A DNA stretch of 7,169 bases from Acidimicrobiia bacterium (GTDB taxonomy: Bacteria; Actinomycetota; Acidimicrobiia; Spongiisociales; JAHEDJ01), in assembly GCA_030598025.1 (NCBI GenBank), contig JAUVQS010000077.1:1-7169 (forward strand), written 5' to 3'. The translations under genes and the position numbers were made by a program. The notes beneath the pieces are model-generated. The model worked only from the letters and a program-made list of their open reading frames with translations. It was not told where the DNA came from and did no database searches. Numbering within the stretch: position 1 is the first letter of the stretch; each line of letters begins with the position of its first letter. This document shows positions 5,916 through 7,169 of this stretch, piece by piece.

Positions 5916-6508
5916 ACCGGGCGCAGATTGGTCGAGTGATGATTGGCTTCGGGGTTCTGCTGGTGCTGGCCGGCGTGATCGGACTGTTGACGGGCGGATC
6001 AGAAGAAGAGCCTGTGGCAGCGCCCTCCGCGCAAACCACCGAACCTCCGACCACAACACCGCCCGCCACGAATCCCCCATCGACCACCACCACCGCTCAA
6101 ACACCGACGACCACTTCCAGTTCGACGACGAGCTCCTCGAGCACGACCACAACGACCCTGCCACCCGAAGCCGTTGACGACTTCGTCCTGGCCTTCCGAG
6201 AGGCGCTAGAAGCCGATGATCTCGACTTCGCCTTCTCACGCTTGCACCCGGCTGTTATCGAGGCCTATGGAGAAGACCTGTGCCGGGCTTGGACCGAGCG
6301 GGAGATCCTGGCGCTGGATGAGTACCAGACAACAGGGCCATTCAGCGAATTGGGCGAGACAACGGTCAACCTCCCGGACGGAGCCGTACCCGTTGCGGAG
6401 CTGTTCGAGGTTCCGATCTCGTTCGTGTTCCAGGGTCAGTTCTTCGAAGACAACGCCTCATTCGCCCGAGAAGACGGATTGATCTACTGGCTGGGCAACT
6501 GCCGATAG
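5912..6508 (+). CDS. Membrane-anchored protein with Thr-rich stalk and NTF2-like-sized extracytoplasmic domain
   Basis: 198 residues. Its ATG overlaps the stop of the upstream gene (ATGA, 5912-5915), with a weak GGAG (5898-5901) 10 nt before it, so the two are almost certainly cotranscribed and translationally coupled. The N-terminus (MNRAQIGR) is followed by a TM helix at about 9-27 ending in GG-S-EEE, which predicts a short cytoplasmic tail and an outside C-terminus. A Thr/Ser/Pro stalk covers about 42-83. The compact domain 86-198 begins with VDDFVLAFREALEADDLDFAFSRLHP (88-113), an alpha-helical opening typical in style of NTF2/SnoaL-like domains, and continues with beta-like segments such as ISFVFQGQF (169-177) and LIYWLGNC (190-197). 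C124 and C197 could form a disulfide. The NTF2-like call rests on pattern only. The same stalk style as the upstream gene suggests both act together in the envelope. Function unknown. Confidence 0.82.
   Translation: MNRAQIGRVMIGFGVLLVLAGVIGLLTGGSEEEPVAAPSAQTTEPPTTTPPATNPPSTTTTAQTPTTTSSSTTSSSSTTTTTLPPEAVDDFVLAFREALEADDLDFAFSRLHPAVIEAYGEDLCRAWTEREILALDEYQTTGPFSELGETTVNLPDGAVPVAELFEVPISFVFQGQFFEDNASFAREDGLIYWLGNCR
6035..6160 (+). repeat. Low-complexity ACN-codon tract encoding the Thr-rich stalk (second gene)
   Basis: About 42 codons of mostly Thr, Ser and Pro (residues 42-83 of the 198-residue protein). It is similar in composition to the tract in the upstream gene and likewise placed between a membrane helix and an extracytoplasmic domain. 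It is shorter and richer in Pro and AGC/TCG Ser codons. Confidence 0.7.
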
Positions 6509-6542
6509 GTTGCTTCGGTGATCCATCCACGGCCATGGACTG

Positions 6543-7169
6543 TCAGCCTTCGAATCGTGCACCGCGCGCCTGATTGACCAGGAATGCCACCTGTTCGTTC
6601 ATGTGAATCGGGTCGATCGTCACTGTCGGATGTTGAGCCTGGTAGACACGAAACACTTCGTCGGCGAAGCTCTGACCGATGTTCTCGACATTCGAGAAGT
6701 CGAGGATGATTACCTCAAACTGCTGTTTGTCGGCTAGAAGTTCGCGCGCGGCGGATCTCGTTGCATAGCCGGCGGCTCCCGCTGCCACGCTCACCGAGAT
6801 GCAGGTCACCGCAAACTGCGGGATACCACGGTCGTCCTCTCGGCTGAAGTACTCGAACAAGGCAGTGAGCGACCTGGCCGACCTGCCGGCGAGGCTCCAC
6901 TTGACCACTGTTCCGCCGACGGGGCTGATACGGGTGACGGTCGAATCTCCCACAACGTTGTCCACGAGCCAGGCCAGTTCTCCCGAACCGATGCTGAAAT
7001 GGTCGACCGCACGCGATGAGAAGAAGATGCCCTGGCCGGTGTGGTTCTGCGGGTCCGTGGTGTAGGTACCACTCTGAAGTCGCAAGAGGCTGGCGAAGTC
7101 ATCCGCCAGTCCCTCGACGTCGGCTATGTGCTGGAAGATTCCGATGCCGTAGTCCCGCACCGAGATCTC
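6543..7169 (-). CDS. GHKL ATPase + STAS-like (DUF4325) protein, C-terminal part (runs off right edge)
   Basis: 208 residues are visible; the N-terminus is beyond the window. The frame is open to the right edge. The GTG at 7160 is not the start, because residues before it (E-I-S) continue the strand leading into VRDYGIGIFQHI, the D-x-G-x-G-I ATP-binding box of GHKL (histidine-kinase-like) ATPases. TGQGIFFSSRAVDHFSIGSG (residues 44-63 of the visible part) is the second glycine-rich box in the form typical of this two-domain family. Residues about 118-204 form a STAS-like domain with VIILDFSNVENIGQSFADEVF (153-173), matching the LDF-x-x-V-x-x-I-G-Q-x-F-A-D-E signature of DUF4325. Such proteins are thought to be signalling or anti-sigma-like switches; their outputs are poorly known. 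Intact relatives often carry an N-terminal winged-helix domain, which cannot be seen here. It converges on the Thr-rich operon with only 34 bp between stop codons, so a shared role is not implied. Confidence 0.88.
   Translation of the reverse strand, partial: EISVRDYGIGIFQHIADVEGLADDFASLLRLQSGTYTTDPQNHTGQGIFFSSRAVDHFSIGSGELAWLVDNVVGDSTVTRISPVGGTVVKWSLAGRSARSLTALFEYFSREDDRGIPQFAVTCISVSVAAGAAGYATRSAARELLADKQQFEVIILDFSNVENIGQSFADEVFRVYQAQHPTVTIDPIHMNEQVAFLVNQARGARFEG

Noticed and set aside
6522..6539. TCCAT...ATGGA inverted repeat between the converging operon and GHKL gene as a terminator
   Set aside because: Only 5 bp of stem with an 8-nt loop and no T-tract; too weak to call.
6543..7160. The GHKL/STAS-like frame as a complete gene starting at the GTG at 7160
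   Set aside because: Starting there would cut into the D-x-G-x-G ATP-binding box and discard the N-terminal half of the GHKL fold. The frame continues to the window edge.

Overview
The window is high-GC DNA with an actinobacterial signature. It has a DUF222/13E12-type HNH protein, frequent GTG starts, start codons 6-8 nt downstream of TANNNT-like -10 boxes (leaderless style), and two exported or membrane proteins with long Thr/Ser/Pro linkers. Together these suggest an Actinomycetota member, perhaps Acidimicrobiia. That placement is an inference; there is no rRNA or marker gene here. No tRNA, rRNA, CRISPR array, insertion sequence or prophage gene was seen.

Layout from left to right: (1) the 5' end of an alpha/beta-hydrolase gene on the minus strand (start at 266), cut by the left edge; (2) a 112-bp divergent promoter region; (3) a DHA2-like, roughly 14-TM MFS transporter (379-1830, +); (4) a small two-TM protein with a shortened SRPBCC-like domain (1921-2472, +), which appears to lack the middle of its fold; (5) a convergent junction holding a compound inverted repeat (2574-2613); (6) a full-length DUF222-HNH protein on the minus strand (3823-2579), with a near-perfect actinobacterial LexA/SOS box over its transcription and translation start; (7) a two-gene plus-strand operon (3966-5915 and 5912-6508, joined by an ATGA overlap) encoding unrecognised membrane proteins with Thr-rich stalks; (8) the 3' part of a GHKL-ATPase plus STAS-like (DUF4325) gene on the minus strand, cut by the right edge.

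The clearest functional signal is the SOS box at 3816-3831. It is a full match to the Gram-positive consensus CGAACRNRYGTTYG and sits just downstream of a -10-like element, so the HNH gene is probably DNA-damage inducible, as several mycobacterial 13E12 genes are. The most novel part is the two-gene operon at 3966-6508. Its first product has a signal peptide, a small extracytoplasmic domain, a Thr-rich stalk, one TM helix, a cytoplasmic coiled coil, an acidic Gly-rich linker and an unrecognised C-terminal domain. Its partner is a membrane-anchored, stalked, NTF2-like-sized domain. This looks like a cell-envelope pair, but no function can be assigned from sequence alone. The hydrolase, transporter and SRPBCC genes look like ordinary accessory or housekeeping genes with no evident link to the operon.
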